NCBI GenBank assembly: GCA_945902805.1 | Contig: CAMDMZ010000007.1 | Location: 1 to 64,000, forward strand | From: Propionivibrio dicarboxylicus | GTDB taxonomy: Bacteria > Pseudomonadota > Gammaproteobacteria > Burkholderiales > Rhodocyclaceae | Reading direction: 5' to 3' | DNA: 64,000 bases | Shown here: positions 8,378 to 17,601 of the stretch, piece by piece | Layout of the letters: each line of letters opens with the position of its first letter | How positions within the stretch are numbered: position 1 is the stretch's first letter | The notes under the pieces: model-generated | The model's input: the letters and a program-made list of their open reading frames with translations, nothing else | Databases searched by the model: none | Told to the model about the DNA's origin: nothing | Translations under genes and position numbers: made by a program

Positions 8378-9565
8378 ATGGAGCGAAGGGGAATTTCAGT
8401 GATGTACGCCATCAACGTGTGCTTGCTTGTCGCCGCGACAGCCCTGGCTTTCGTCGCGAACAGCGCGCTGGCCCACGGCGACGAAGATCACAGCCTGGAC
8501 GCCAAGAAGCCTGCTGGCACTGCGCCGACCAGCGCCGCATCAGGTACATCGAGCACGCCGGGCACGCCGGCCGCATTGCAGCGCCTGGCCGATGGCAGCC
8601 TGTTCGTACCCAAGTCGGTGCAGCGTCAACTCGGCGTTCGCACCCAGCCGGTACGCATTGGCGATCTCGCGGCGACGGTCGAACTCAATGGCAAGGTGAT
8701 TGCCGACCCGAACAGCGGCGGTCGTGTCCAGGCCTCCGTTGCTGGCAGCGTAATGCCCGGCCCCAAGGGCATGCCGACGGCGGGACGCAAGGTCGTCAAG
8801 GGCGAGCTGCTGGCCTGGCTGCGCCCGGTGGCCAGCGCCATCGAACTCGGCAACCAAAGGGCTCAATTGGCCGAACTGGAAGCCCAACTGGCGATCGCCG
8901 ATGGCCGCGTGAAGCGTGTCGAACAACTTGAAGGCGCCGTGCCGCAAAAGGAAATCGATTCAGCACGCATCGAACGTGACGCGCTGCAAAAGCGCCGCGC
9001 CTTTGTCTCCGCCAGCATCGATAGTGCCGAGCGGCTGCTAGCGCCAGGAGCTGGCGTGATCAGCGCCTCGCACCACCTGGTGGCCGGTCAGATCGTCGAT
9101 GCCAGGGAAGTCCTGTTCGAGATCGTCGATCCCGAGCGTCTTGCGGTCGAAGCGCTGGCCTACGATGCGGGGATCGGCGCGAGCCTGATCTCGGCCAGTG
9201 CGCTGGCGGAGCAAACCGCGCTGAAACTCGACTATGTCGGCGGTGGCCGTCAGTTGCGCGAACAAGCGCTGCCGCTCTTGTTCCGCATCGTTTCCGCCAA
9301 CTCGATGGTGGCCGTCGGCCAGCCCGTCAAGGTAATGGTGCGCACGGCACACGAGATCAAGGGCGCGGCGATGCCGCGCTCGGCGCTGACAAAAGTCGGT
9401 GCTGGCGAGACGGCGGTGTGGGTGCATACCGAGGCGGAGCGCTTCGTCGCCCGCAAGGTGCGTATCCAGGCCCTCGATGCCACCAACGTCGCCATCATCG
9501 ACGGCCTGCATGAGAGAGACCGCGTGGTGATTGTGGGTGCCGGCCTGTTGTCCCAGGTCCGCTAA
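8378..9565 (+). CDS. RND efflux periplasmic adaptor (membrane fusion protein)
   Basis: 395 residues. The start at 8378 has AAGGA upstream and gives a basic n-region before the hydrophobic signal; 8402 is the alternative and also has a GGA stretch. His- and Asp-rich sequence (AHGDEDH) follows the cleavage site. The core has a barrel-sandwich part, a helical hairpin (QRAQLAELEAQLAIADGRVKRV) and beta-barrel parts typical of the CusB/CzcB family. It bridges the inner membrane pump and the outer membrane channel. Residues KVGAGETAV near the C-terminus are encoded by a copy of the interspersed repeat (9391-9414). Ends three bases before the pump gene. Confidence 0.85.
   Translation: MERRGISVMYAINVCLLVAATALAFVANSALAHGDEDHSLDAKKPAGTAPTSAASGTSSTPGTPAALQRLADGSLFVPKSVQRQLGVRTQPVRIGDLAATVELNGKVIADPNSGGRVQASVAGSVMPGPKGMPTAGRKVVKGELLAWLRPVASAIELGNQRAQLAELEAQLAIADGRVKRVEQLEGAVPQKEIDSARIERDALQKRRAFVSASIDSAERLLAPGAGVISASHHLVAGQIVDAREVLFEIVDPERLAVEALAYDAGIGASLISASALAEQTALKLDYVGGGRQLREQALPLLFRIVSANSMVAVGQPVKVMVRTAHEIKGAAMPRSALTKVGAGETAVWVHTEAERFVARKVRIQALDATNVAIIDGLHERDRVVIVGAGLLSQVR
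9391..9414 (-). repeat. Interspersed repeat, copy 3 (in the adaptor gene)
   Basis: Reverse-orientation copy with four A, inside coding sequence; read as KVGAGETA in the adaptor frame. Confidence 0.85.
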
Positions 9566-9568
9566 AGC

Positions 9569-12500
9569 ATGTTCGATTTCATCATCCACACCGCGCTCAA
9601 GCAGCGGCTGATCGTCCTCGGTGTCTCGCTGCTGCTGATCATCTACGGCGCCATCACGCTGCGCCAGATGCCGGTCGATGTCTTTCCCGACCTCAACAAA
9701 CCGACCGTGACATTGATGACCGAGGCCGGCGGCATGGCTCCCGAAGAGGTCGAGCAGCTGGTGAGCTTTCCGCTCGAATCGGGCATGAACGGCATGCCGG
9801 GCGTAACGCGCGTGCGCTCGGTATCGGGCATCGGTCTGTCAATCATTTATGTCGAATTCGAGTGGGGTACGGACATCTACCGCAACCGGCAGCAGATTGC
9901 CGAACGGTTGAATCTGGTACGCGAACAGCTACCGCCCGGCATCGTGCCGCAACTCGGACCGATTTCCTCGATCATGGGTGAGATCCTGTTGATCGCCATT
10001 CCTGCCGATCCGGCCCAGGTCAGCCCGATGGCGGTCCGCGAATACGCCGACTGGGTGATGCGGCCACGACTGCTGACCATTCCCGGCGTCGCCCAGGTGA
10101 TTCCCATCGGTGGTGAAGTGCGCCAGTATCGCGTCGAGCTGAAACCCGCGCAGTTGCAGGCACTGGGCATCGAGCGGGAGAAACTCGACGCCGCGTTGAA
10201 GGATTTCGGCGCCAATACCAGCGGCGGCTTTCTCGAAGCCCAGGGCCGCGAATACCTGATTCGCCAGATCGGCCGCAGTTCGCGCATCGAGGATCTGCAG
10301 AATCTGGTGGTGGCGGTCAAGAACGGCCAGCCGATTCTGCTCAGGCAACTCGCCGACGTAAAGCTGGCGCCGGCCATCAAGCGCGGTGACGGCAGCTACA
10401 AGGGCAAACCGGCGGTAATTTTGTCGGTGCAGAAACAACCCAGCGCCGACAGCGTCACACTCACCCGCGAGGTCGAAAAAGCCATCGCCGAACTGGACAG
10501 AAGCCTGCCCACGGGCATGGACAAACCGTCTTTCCTCTTCAAGCAAGCCGACTTCATCGAGCATTCGGTCGGCAACGTCAAAGATGCACTGCGCGACGGC
10601 GCGATCCTGGTCGCGGTGATCCTCTTCCTGTTCCTGCTCAACGTACGCACCACGGCGATCTCTTTGATCGCGATTCCCTTATCGCTGATGGTGACCGCGC
10701 TGGTGTTCCACTACATCGGGCTGTCGATCAACACCATGACCCTAGGCGGGCTGGCGATTGCCATCGGTGAACTGGTGGATGATGCCGTGGTCGACGTCGA
10801 AAATGTCTTGCGCCGGCTGAAGGAAAACACCCAGAGCGCCAATCCGCGACCGCCACTCGATGTCATCGCCAGCGCGTCGAGAGAGGTACGAACCGGCGTG
10901 GTTTATGCCACTTTTGTTGTCGTACTGGTGTTCGTGCCGCTGTTTGTGCTGCCCGGCATCGAAGGTCGACTGTTTACGCCACTGGGTATTGCCTACGTCG
11001 TGTCGATTCTGGCCAGCATGCTGGTCGCGGTCACCCTGACCCCCGTGCTGTGCTTTTACCTCTTGCCGCAGATGAAGCGACTGCATGCCGGCGATAGTCC
11101 GCTCGTGCTCTGGCTCAAGCACTGGGACGCGAAGCTGCTGCACTGGTCCTTCGGTCATGCGCGCAGCCTGCTGGCCGGCGCCTTGGCGTTGGTGGTGATC
11201 GTGGCGGCGACGGTGCCCTTCTTCCCGCGTGCCTTCCTGCCGTCCTTCAACGAAGGTACGCTGACTGTGAACGTGCTGCTCAATCCTGGCACCTCCCTAA
11301 CCGAATCCAATCGCATCGGCACGCTGGCGGAGCAGCTCGTGGCGCAGGTGCCAGAGGTCACGCAAATGGGCCGCCGCACTGGCCGCGCGGAGCTTGACGA
11401 GCATGCCGAAGGCGTGCACTACACCGAGATGGAAGTTGATCTCAAGGCGTCCAGCCGCAACCGCGACCAGATCATTGCCGATATCCGCCAGCGACTGGCC
11501 ACGTTACCGGCGGTTACCAGCGTCGGCCAGCCGATCTCGCACCGGCTCGATCACCTGCTCTCCGGCGTGCGTGCCCAGATCGCGCTGAAAGTCTATGGCG
11601 ACGATCTCGACACGCTGCGCGGCCTCGCCGCTGATCTACGTGGCCGACTGGCGAAGATTCCCGGCATCACCGATCTGCAGATCGAAAAGCAGGTGCTGAT
11701 CCCGCAAGTAAAAATCCATCTCGATTACGAGAGGGCAGCGCTCTATGGTGTCGCCCCCGGCGCCATGCTGCGTGGTCTGGAGCAAATGATCGAGGGTGAG
11801 CGCATCACGCAGATTGTCGAAGGCAACCGGCGTTTCGATTTGCTCGTGCGCCTGCCTGAAACCGCGCGCGGGCCGCAGGCGCTGGCCGATTTGTTGATCG
11901 AGACGCCGGCCGGCGCGGTGCCCTTGTCGAAAATTGCCAGCGTGGAAGAATCCGACGGTCCCAATCAGATCAGTCGCGAGAATTCACGCCGGCGCATCGT
12001 GCTCTCGGCCAATGCAGATAACAGCGCCAATGGCCGCGATATGTCGAAAGTCATCGCCGACATTCGCACCGAACTGGCCGCCCGGCCAATGCCGGAAGGC
12101 TACTTTTTGGCACTGGAAGGCCAGTTCCAGGCGCAGGAACAAGCGGCGCGCCTGATCGCCTTGCTCGCTGTCATATCGCTGACCGTGATCTTCATGGTGC
12201 TCTACAGTCGCTATCGCTCGACGACCCTGACGCTGATCATCATGGGCAACATCCCGCTAGCGCTGGTCGGCAGCGTGATCGCGTTGTGGATTTCGGGCCA
12301 GCCCTTATCGGTTGCCGCATTGGTGGGCTTCATCACGCTGACCGGTATCGCCACCCGCAACGGCATTCTCAAGATCAGTCACTACATCAATCTTTGTGCC
12401 TTCGAAGGTGAAACCTTCGGCCACCAAATGATTGTGCGCGGTTCGCTGGAGCGTCTGACACCGGTACTAATGACCGCGCTGGTGGCCGCCTTCGCCCTGC

Positions 12501-12685
12501 TGCCACTGATGCTCGCCGCTGACGCCCCGGGCAAGGAAGTGCTGCATCCGGTGGCCGTCGTGATCTTCGGCGGCCTGGTGAGTTCGACACTACTGGATTC
12601 CCTGCTCACACCGCTGATGTTCTGGCTGTGGGGAAAGCCCGCCCTGAACCGCTTGCTGGCGGACAAGTCACAAGAAAGTTTCTGA
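9569..12685 (+). CDS. Heavy-metal efflux RND pump (CusA/CzcA family)
   Basis: 1038 residues, normal length for the HME-RND family. Twelve transmembrane segments are expected; the first is near residues 13-33, and two large periplasmic loops follow TM1 and TM7. TM4 carries the family acidic signature [18 protein letters not shown], needed for proton relay. The N-terminus [16 protein letters not shown] and the motif [13 protein letters not shown] are typical. It exports cations from cytoplasm and periplasm using the proton gradient, together with the adaptor and channel encoded upstream. Substrate (Cu/Ag or Co/Zn/Cd) cannot be fixed from the motif alone; the [13 protein letters not shown] form differs from classical CzcA and CusA. 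Confidence 0.93.
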   Translation: MFDFIIHTALKQRLIVLGVSLLLIIYGAITLRQMPVDVFPDLNKPTVTLMTEAGGMAPEEVEQLVSFPLESGMNGMPGVTRVRSVSGIGLSIIYVEFEWGTDIYRNRQQIAERLNLVREQLPPGIVPQLGPISSIMGEILLIAIPADPAQVSPMAVREYADWVMRPRLLTIPGVAQVIPIGGEVRQYRVELKPAQLQALGIEREKLDAALKDFGANTSGGFLEAQGREYLIRQIGRSSRIEDLQNLVVAVKNGQPILLRQLADVKLAPAIKRGDGSYKGKPAVILSVQKQPSADSVTLTREVEKAIAELDRSLPTGMDKPSFLFKQADFIEHSVGNVKDALRDGAILVAVILFLFLLNVRTTAISLIAIPLSLMVTALVFHYIGLSINTMTLGGLAIAIGELVDDAVVDVENVLRRLKENTQSANPRPPLDVIASASREVRTGVVYATFVVVLVFVPLFVLPGIEGRLFTPLGIAYVVSILASMLVAVTLTPVLCFYLLPQMKRLHAGDSPLVLWLKHWDAKLLHWSFGHARSLLAGALALVVIVAATVPFFPRAFLPSFNEGTLTVNVLLNPGTSLTESNRIGTLAEQLVAQVPEVTQMGRRTGRAELDEHAEGVHYTEMEVDLKASSRNRDQIIADIRQRLATLPAVTSVGQPISHRLDHLLSGVRAQIALKVYGDDLDTLRGLAADLRGRLAKIPGITDLQIEKQVLIPQVKIHLDYERAALYGVAPGAMLRGLEQMIEGERITQIVEGNRRFDLLVRLPETARGPQALADLLIETPAGAVPLSKIASVEESDGPNQISRENSRRRIVLSANADNSANGRDMSKVIADIRTELAARPMPEGYFLALEGQFQAQEQAARLIALLAVISLTVIFMVLYSRYRSTTLTLIIMGNIPLALVGSVIALWISGQPLSVAALVGFITLTGIATRNGILKISHYINLCAFEGETFGHQMIVRGSLERLTPVLMTALVAAFALLPLMLAADAPGKEVLHPVAVVIFGGLVSSTLLDSLLTPLMFWLWGKPALNRLLADKSQESF

Positions 12686-12716
12686 CCCAGTTTCACTTAA
12701 CCACGGAGAGTTCAAC

Positions 12717-13178
12717 ATGAAATCCCTGAAAGCAATGATTCCTGTCGCCACACTGCTTGCCGCCCTATTCACGGGCAGCGCTGCTTTTGCCCATAGCGAC
12801 GAGTACCTGGACACCCAGAAAGCGCCCAACGGCGGCCAGTTGCGCATGGCCGGTGCCTATCACTTCGAACTGGTTGTCGCCAAAGACAGCAAGGAAGCCA
12901 AGGACAACCCGGTCACCGTTTATGTCACCGACCACGCCGGGGCTAAGGTGCCTACAGTCGGTGCGGGCGGGACGGTAACCATCCTCGCCGGCAAGGCAAA
13001 ATCAACCGTAAGTCTGGCGCCAGATGGTGACAATCGGCTAAAGGGCGTCGGCAAATACGCCTCGACTGCGGACATGAAAGCCGTCGTCTCGGTCACTGTC
13101 GCCGGCAAGGCCGCCGAGCAGGCGCGCTTTACGCCGCTGGCTGTGGTCATGGATGAGCATGCCGAGCACAAACACTAA
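12717..13178 (+). CDS. Secreted small protein of the efflux operon, His-rich tail
   Basis: 153 residues with a clear signal peptide (cleavage near AFAHSDEYLD) and a C-terminus ending DEHAEHKH, a plausible metal-binding tail. The middle is predicted beta-rich. It sits 31 bases after the pump gene with its own GGAGAG ribosome site, so it is probably the last gene of the operon and a periplasmic metal chaperone or sensor (inference). Residues PTVGAGGTVT are encoded by a diverged copy of the interspersed repeat. Confidence 0.75.
   Translation: MKSLKAMIPVATLLAALFTGSAAFAHSDEYLDTQKAPNGGQLRMAGAYHFELVVAKDSKEAKDNPVTVYVTDHAGAKVPTVGAGGTVTILAGKAKSTVSLAPDGDNRLKGVGKYASTADMKAVVSVTVAGKAAEQARFTPLAVVMDEHAEHKH
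12954..12976 (-). repeat. Interspersed repeat, diverged copy 4
   Basis: Matches the repeat core with one change in the central part (GTGCGGGCGG for GTGCTGGCGG) and a shortened A run. In-frame coding as VGAGGT. Confidence 0.55.
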
Positions 13179-13205
13179 TCGCAAACACTAATCGCTGCGG
13201 TCGCC

Positions 13206-13230
13206 GCCGTCCCGCCAGCACCGACTTTTT
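13206..13230 (+). repeat. Interspersed repeat, copy 5 (intergenic)
   Basis: Exact main form with CCC at the variable position. Lies in the 61-base gap between the convergent efflux operon and rnfH. GCCGTC at its start could pair with GACGGC at 13234-13239, so it may double as a weak bidirectional hairpin. Confidence 0.9.
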
Positions 13231-13239
13231 GCTGACGGC

Positions 13240-13554
13240 TTACTCGCCGTCGCCACCACCCTTTTTCATGACCTTACCTTCGGCGGCGCGCTGTTTGCGC
13301 ACTTCTTTCGGATCGGCAATCAAGGGGCGATAGATCTCGACGCGGTCTCGATCGCGCAGCACGGTATCAGGCTTGGCCAGCTTGGCGTAGATGCCGAGCT
13401 TGTTCTTCGTCAGGTCGATTTCGGGAAACTTCTGCAGCAAACCCGATGCTTCGATGGCCTGCTGGACGGTTGTTCCTTCGGCCAGTTTCAGCCGCGCGAT
13501 TTCCTGCCGCTCGGCCAATGCGTAGATGACCTCAATCTGCAAACTATCCGCCAT
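13240..13554 (-). CDS. rnfH: RnfH family protein (UPF0125)
   Basis: 104 residues from ATG 13554 (MADSLQIEVIYAL). A ubiquitin-like beta-grasp fold is expected for this family. Visible features are the EVIYAL strand, the helix VQQAIEASGLLQKFPEIDL and YRPLIADPKEVRKQRA. The start lies inside the last codons of ratA (11-base overlap), the usual ratA-rnfH pairing. Biochemical role is not established despite the name. Confidence 0.88.
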   Translation of the reverse strand: MADSLQIEVIYALAERQEIARLKLAEGTTVQQAIEASGLLQKFPEIDLTKNKLGIYAKLAKPDTVLRDRDRVEIYRPLIADPKEVRKQRAAEGKVMKKGGGDGE

Positions 13555-13978
13555 AAATCTGCCTCGCGCGCTTGACGAAGGATTCGACGAAGGAATCCGC
13601 AATGTAATTGAACACCGGCCCCAGAACCTTGGCCAGCATGCGACTAGAAAATTCGTAATGCAGATGAAACTCAACCTTGCAGGCGGTATCGCCGAGCGCA
13701 GTGAAGCGCCAACGCCCCTCAAGGGTAGTGAACGGTCCTTCCCGCAGGTGAATCAACATCAGATACGGGATTTCCTTTTGATTGACCGTCGAAAACTGCG
13801 ATTTGATGCCACGGTAAGCAATTCGGATCGTGGCCGAGGTAATCGACTCGTCCCGCTGCAGCAACTCGGTTCCACCGCACCAATTGAGAAACTGTGGATA
13901 GTCCTCAACCCGATCGACCAGATCAAACATCTGGGCGGGTGTGCGTTCGATGAGGACAGATTTTTCAACCAGCGGCAT
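13544..13978 (-). CDS. ratA: RatA family protein (START/Coq10-like)
   Basis: 144 residues from ATG 13978 (MPLVEKSVLIERTPAQMFDL); the frame stays open further upstream but this start matches the family. The SRPBCC/polyketide-cyclase fold is recognisable: MFDLVDRVEDYPQFLNWC at the N-terminus and a C-terminal helix FNYIADSFVESFVKRARQI. Family members are annotated as ribosome association toxin RatA or as ubiquinone-binding Coq10-like proteins. Which applies here is not decided by sequence. Divergent from smpB. Confidence 0.88.
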   Translation of the reverse strand: MPLVEKSVLIERTPAQMFDLVDRVEDYPQFLNWCGGTELLQRDESITSATIRIAYRGIKSQFSTVNQKEIPYLMLIHLREGPFTTLEGRWRFTALGDTACKVEFHLHYEFSSRMLAKVLGPVFNYIADSFVESFVKRARQIYGG

Positions 13979-14118
13979 GAATTTCGGGTGACTTCGACGG
14001 GTTTCGGATGGGCGATGAATGAAGAATCGGGGCGGGCTTCGACTAAACTGCGTGATTCTAACCGCTGCCACACGCGCCGTCCTGCGGCCGCTTTCCTTCT
14101 GTCCCTCCTACCCACGCC

Positions 14119-14568
14119 ATGAGCATCACCGACAACAAAAAGGCCTTTCACGACTACTTCATTGAAGACCGCTTCGAGGCGGGACTCATGCTGGAAGGCT
14201 GGGAGGTGAAATCCATCCGTGCCGGACGCGCCCAGATTCGCGAAGGTTATGTCCTGATCAAGGGTGGCGAACTCTTCCTGATCGGCGCCCACATGACGCC
14301 ACTGATCTCCACCTCAAGTCATGTACACCCCGATCCGGTACGGACACGCAAATTGCTGATGCACAAGAATGAAATCAGCAAGTTGATCGGCAAGGTCGAA
14401 CGGGCCGGCTACGCCCTGGTGCCGTTGGACCTGCATTTCACGCGCGGACGAGTCAAGTTATCGATTGGTCTGGCCAAGGGCAAGAAGCAGCACGACAAGC
14501 GTGACACCGAAAAGCAGCGCGATTGGGACCGGGAAAAAGGTCAGATCATGCGCAACAAACGCGCCTGA
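14119..14568 (+). CDS. smpB: SsrA-binding protein SmpB
   Basis: 149 residues, full length. Binds tmRNA and delivers it to stalled ribosomes for trans-translation. Recognisable by [25 protein letters not shown], the [19 protein letters not shown] segment and the basic C-terminal tail [19 protein letters not shown]. The tmRNA gene itself is not nearby. Divergent from ratA with a 140-base shared promoter region. Confidence 0.97.
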   Translation: MSITDNKKAFHDYFIEDRFEAGLMLEGWEVKSIRAGRAQIREGYVLIKGGELFLIGAHMTPLISTSSHVHPDPVRTRKLLMHKNEISKLIGKVERAGYALVPLDLHFTRGRVKLSIGLAKGKKQHDKRDTEKQRDWDREKGQIMRNKRA

Positions 14569-14588
14569 ACTCACACCAAGCAGCAAGC

Positions 14589-14960
14589 TTACGGCCCGCG
14601 ACCGTGGCGCGGACGCTGATACAACTCGCGACCGGCATCATGGATCTCACGCCGTAGCTCCCGTCGCTCCTCGCGTGACATACGCGGTGGCTCGGATGGC
14701 ATACCCGAGTCGGAATTCGTCACCCAATTCAGCCGCCGTCCGCGTTGCATCGGCGGTGGCGGTGGCGCCGGCTGGAATTCCTGTCGCGGCAAAAACTGGC
14801 CTTGCAGAATGTCACCTTCCGTCGGGCTGGCAAAGGCGATCCCGCTCGTCGCCAAACCCAATGTGCAGACGGCACTGACCACGGCCAGCGCTAAAGAACC
14901 ACCCTTCCCACGCTGTGTTAGCCGCGAAAGAGCATCGTCAAAAGCGCAATTGAATTCCAT
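14589..14960 (-). CDS. Small proline/arginine-rich secreted protein, unknown
   Basis: 123 residues. An internal hydrophobic stretch at about 22-44 (SLALAVVSAVCTLGLATSGIAFA) looks like a late signal peptide or membrane anchor. It is followed by a Pro-rich segment (PAPPPPPMQRGRR) and a C-terminal charged helix MSREERRELRREIHDAGREL. No family recognised. Convergent with smpB and divergent from ompR. Confidence 0.6.
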   Translation of the reverse strand: MEFNCAFDDALSRLTQRGKGGSLALAVVSAVCTLGLATSGIAFASPTEGDILQGQFLPRQEFQPAPPPPPMQRGRRLNWVTNSDSGMPSEPPRMSREERRELRREIHDAGRELYQRPRHGRGP

Positions 14961-15062
14961 CCGCGAATTCTAGTCGCGAGGGTCATGGACACCCGCCAGG
15001 CTTTGTAATCGTTTGTAAAGGCCGCTGGCCACCGACAGCCAATCTCGTTAGCATTCGCCCTC

Positions 15063-15824
15063 ATGACCGAGATAAAAACCGAGACCAAAGCCGATACCCG
15101 TCACAAGATTCTGGTCGTCGATGACGATCTGCGTTTGCGCCAGTTGCTTGAGCGCTATTTGAATGAGCAGGGCTTCACCGTCAAGGCCGCACCCGACGCC
15201 GAAGCCATGGATCGCGCCCTATCACGCGAACTGTACGACCTGTTGGTGCTCGATCTGATGCTACCCGGCGAGGACGGCCTGGCCATTTGTCGTCGTTTGC
15301 GCGGTCAGGGCAATCCGATCCCCATCATCATGCTGACCGCCAAAGGCGATGAGGTCGACCGCATCATCGGCCTTGAACTCGGTGCCGATGATTACCTGCC
15401 CAAACCCTTCAATCCGCGTGAACTGGTAGCACGTATTCACGCCGTGCTGCGGCGCCAGGTCGCCCCGCCACCACCGGGCACGCCCAGCGCAAGCGACGAA
15501 CCGATCGCCTTCGGTCGCGTCCTGGTGAATCTCGCTACCCGCGAACTGACGCGGGATAGCGAAACCACCTTGCTCACCACTGGCGAATTCTCACTGCTCA
15601 AAGTGCTGCTGGAACACCCGCGCCAACCCATGAGCCGGGACAAGCTGACCGAACTGGCGCGCGGCCGCGAATACGAAGTCTTTGATCGCGCCATCGACGT
15701 CCAGATGTCGCGCCTGCGCAAACTGGTCGAGGATGACCCAGCCAAGCCGCGTTACCTGCAAACCATCTGGGGCTTCGGCTACGTTTTTGTTCCCGACGGG
15801 AGCAAGAACACCGCTGAACGGTGA
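15063..15824 (+). CDS. ompR: OmpR-family response regulator
   Basis: 253 residues. N-terminal receiver domain with acidic pair VVDDD, phospho-acceptor Asp in DLLVLDLMLPGEDG and Lys in DDYLPKPF; C-terminal winged-helix DNA-binding domain ending in RYLQTIWGFGYVFVPDG. Paired with the kinase gene through a 4-base overlap (GTGA), so translationally coupled. The closest well-known family is OmpR, the osmotic and envelope regulator. Target genes are not shown in the window. Confidence 0.93.
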   Translation: MTEIKTETKADTRHKILVVDDDLRLRQLLERYLNEQGFTVKAAPDAEAMDRALSRELYDLLVLDLMLPGEDGLAICRRLRGQGNPIPIIMLTAKGDEVDRIIGLELGADDYLPKPFNPRELVARIHAVLRRQVAPPPPGTPSASDEPIAFGRVLVNLATRELTRDSETTLLTTGEFSLLKVLLEHPRQPMSRDKLTELARGREYEVFDRAIDVQMSRLRKLVEDDPAKPRYLQTIWGFGYVFVPDGSKNTAER

Positions 15825-17218
15825 GCGACCTAAGCGCCACATGGCGCACCCGGCTATGGCCGCGAACCCTGCTTTGGCGCACCTTTCTCCTGGTCGCGAC
15901 CCTGATGCTGCTTTCGGTGGCGGCGTGGTTCCTGATTTTCAGCACCTATGAGCGCGAACCGCGTGCCCGACAGCTGGCCCAGACACTGGCTAGCGTCGCC
16001 AACCTGACCCGCGTTTCGCTGCTCTCGGCCCGTGCCGATGCTCGCCTCGGGCTGCTGCGGGAACTCTCCGACCGCGAAGGCATCCACATCTACCCGGCTG
16101 AAGCCGATGAGGTCATCGAGCCGCTGGACGCCAATCCTTTGCTGGCCCTAGTGCATGAACACCTGCGCGAGCAACTCGGCACGAAGACGCGCATGACGCT
16201 GCAACGCAATGGTGAGAACGCCTTATTCGTCAGCTTCCGCATCGACGATGAAACCCCAAACGCTGGCGCCGGTGAGAGTGAAGGCGATGGTGAATTCTGG
16301 GTCGCCCTGCCCCGCGAGCGCATCGAACGTCGCTTCCCGATCAACTGGATCGGTTGGGGCGCCGCAGTGTTGTTACTCTCCCTGGCAGGTGCCTGGCTGA
16401 TCGTGTTTCGCATCACGCAGCCACTAAAAGCGATCAAGCGTGCGGCGCAGAAAGTCGGTGCTGGCGAGACGCCGCCGCCGCTGGCCGAACATGGCCCCGA
16501 GGAAGTCGTTGCGGTAGCGCAAGCCTTCAACCACATGAGCGCCGACCTGGCGCGACTCGACCAGGACCGCGCCCTGATTCTGGCTGGAATCTCCCACGAC
16601 CTGCGCACGCCACTAACGCGCCTGCGTATGGGTATCGAAATGACCGCCGACCCGGCGATGCGCGACGGCATGAGTGCCGATGTCGAAGAAATGGACAAAA
16701 CCATTTCGCAATTCCTCGACTTTGCGCGCACCGGCAATGGCGACGGCAGCGTGACAGAAACTCTCGAACCGCTGGATGTGCAGACCCTGCTGCTTGAGTT
16801 GACCGAGCAATACCGGCGCCGCAATTTGCCGGTGACACTGCAACCCGCCGTATCGCCAGCACCGACTTTTGTCCGCGCCCGGCCGCAGGCCCTGCGTCGT
16901 GCGCTGACCAACCTGATCGACAACGCCCTGCGCTACGCGCCGGGAGAACCGCCGCTACTGAGCTGCCGTCACGAAGGCAAGTCGGTCATCATCGAGACCC
17001 AGGATCAAGGGCCGGGCATTCCCGCAGCCGACGTCGAGCGCGTCAAGCGCCCCTTTACCCGGCTCGATACCGCGCGCAGTAATGTCGTCGGTGCCGGTCT
17101 CGGCCTGGCGATCGTCGAGCGTATTGTCCGCAGCCACGGTGGCGAGCTGCACTTGGTGCCCGGCGCACAGCGGGGTTTGCTCGCCCGTGTTAACCTGCCG
17201 GCTTATGACAAACACTGA
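15821..17218 (+). CDS. envZ: EnvZ-type membrane sensor histidine kinase
   Basis: 465 residues. Transmembrane segments near 22-40 and 177-196 flank a periplasmic domain. HAMP follows, then the H-box ISHDLRTPLTRLRM with the phospho-His near 259, and N, G1 and G2 boxes (ALTNLIDNALRYA, DQGPGIP, GAGLGLAI). Starts GTG at 15821 overlapping ompR. Two copies of the interspersed repeat lie inside the gene in opposite orientations: KVGAGET (residues 211-217, in HAMP) and AVSPAPTF (343-350, between the dimerisation and ATPase domains). Both sit at flexible segments and the frame stays open, so the protein is probably functional. Confidence 0.92.
   Translation: MSDLSATWRTRLWPRTLLWRTFLLVATLMLLSVAAWFLIFSTYEREPRARQLAQTLASVANLTRVSLLSARADARLGLLRELSDREGIHIYPAEADEVIEPLDANPLLALVHEHLREQLGTKTRMTLQRNGENALFVSFRIDDETPNAGAGESEGDGEFWVALPRERIERRFPINWIGWGAAVLLLSLAGAWLIVFRITQPLKAIKRAAQKVGAGETPPPLAEHGPEEVVAVAQAFNHMSADLARLDQDRALILAGISHDLRTPLTRLRMGIEMTADPAMRDGMSADVEEMDKTISQFLDFARTGNGDGSVTETLEPLDVQTLLLELTEQYRRRNLPVTLQPAVSPAPTFVRARPQALRRALTNLIDNALRYAPGEPPLLSCRHEGKSVIIETQDQGPGIPAADVERVKRPFTRLDTARSNVVGAGLGLAIVERIVRSHGGELHLVPGAQRGLLARVNLPAYDKH
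16451..16473 (-). repeat. Interspersed repeat, copy 6 (in envZ HAMP)
   Basis: Reverse-orientation copy with three A and a GCC ending; encodes KVGAGET. Confidence 0.8.
16847..16870 (+). repeat. Interspersed repeat, copy 7 (in envZ linker)
   Basis: Forward copy with ATC at the variable position; encodes AVSPAPTF. Second copy in the same gene, opposite orientation to copy 6. Confidence 0.85.
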
Positions 17219-17591
17219 AACCACACCGTATCAACTGATTGGCGGCGAGGCCGGTCTGCGGCGTCTGGTGCAGCGCTTCTATGCGCTGATGGATACGCTG
17301 CCGGAAGCCTACAGCATCCGCAAACTGCATCCCGCCGATTTATCTGGTTCCGAGGAAAAGCTGTTCATGTTCCTCTCCGGCTGGCTGGGCGGACCGCCAC
17401 TATTTGCCGAAACCTTTGGTCATCCGCGCCTGCGTGCGCGGCATCTACCCTTCACCATTGGCAATGATGAAGCCGGGCAGTGGATGCTGTGCATGCGCCA
17501 GGCCATGGCCGAGGAATTGCCTGACGAGCGCCTGCGCACCGCCCTGGACAAGGCCCTGACCGACCTCGCGCAACACATGCGCAACGCTTGA
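17205..17591 (+). CDS. Group II truncated haemoglobin
   Basis: 128 residues from ATG 17205, overlapping the end of envZ by 14 bases. Typical features of the 2-on-2 globin family (group II/TrbO): YQLIGGEAGLRRLVQRFYALM at the start, FLSGWLGGPPLFAETFGHPRLRARHLPF with the proximal His, and a Trp in the G helix (AGQWM). It would bind haem and oxygen or NO in the cytoplasm. Shares a transcript with ompR-envZ and the DUF1684 gene (10-base gap). Confidence 0.92.
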   Translation: MTNTETTPYQLIGGEAGLRRLVQRFYALMDTLPEAYSIRKLHPADLSGSEEKLFMFLSGWLGGPPLFAETFGHPRLRARHLPFTIGNDEAGQWMLCMRQAMAEELPDERLRTALDKALTDLAQHMRNA

Positions 17592-17601
17592 GCCGTCAAC
17601 G

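Noticed and set aside
13169-13195. Tandem AAACACTAATCGC duplication after the secreted efflux protein
   Set aside because: Only two short units at the stop codon; likely a minor slippage event with no evident role.
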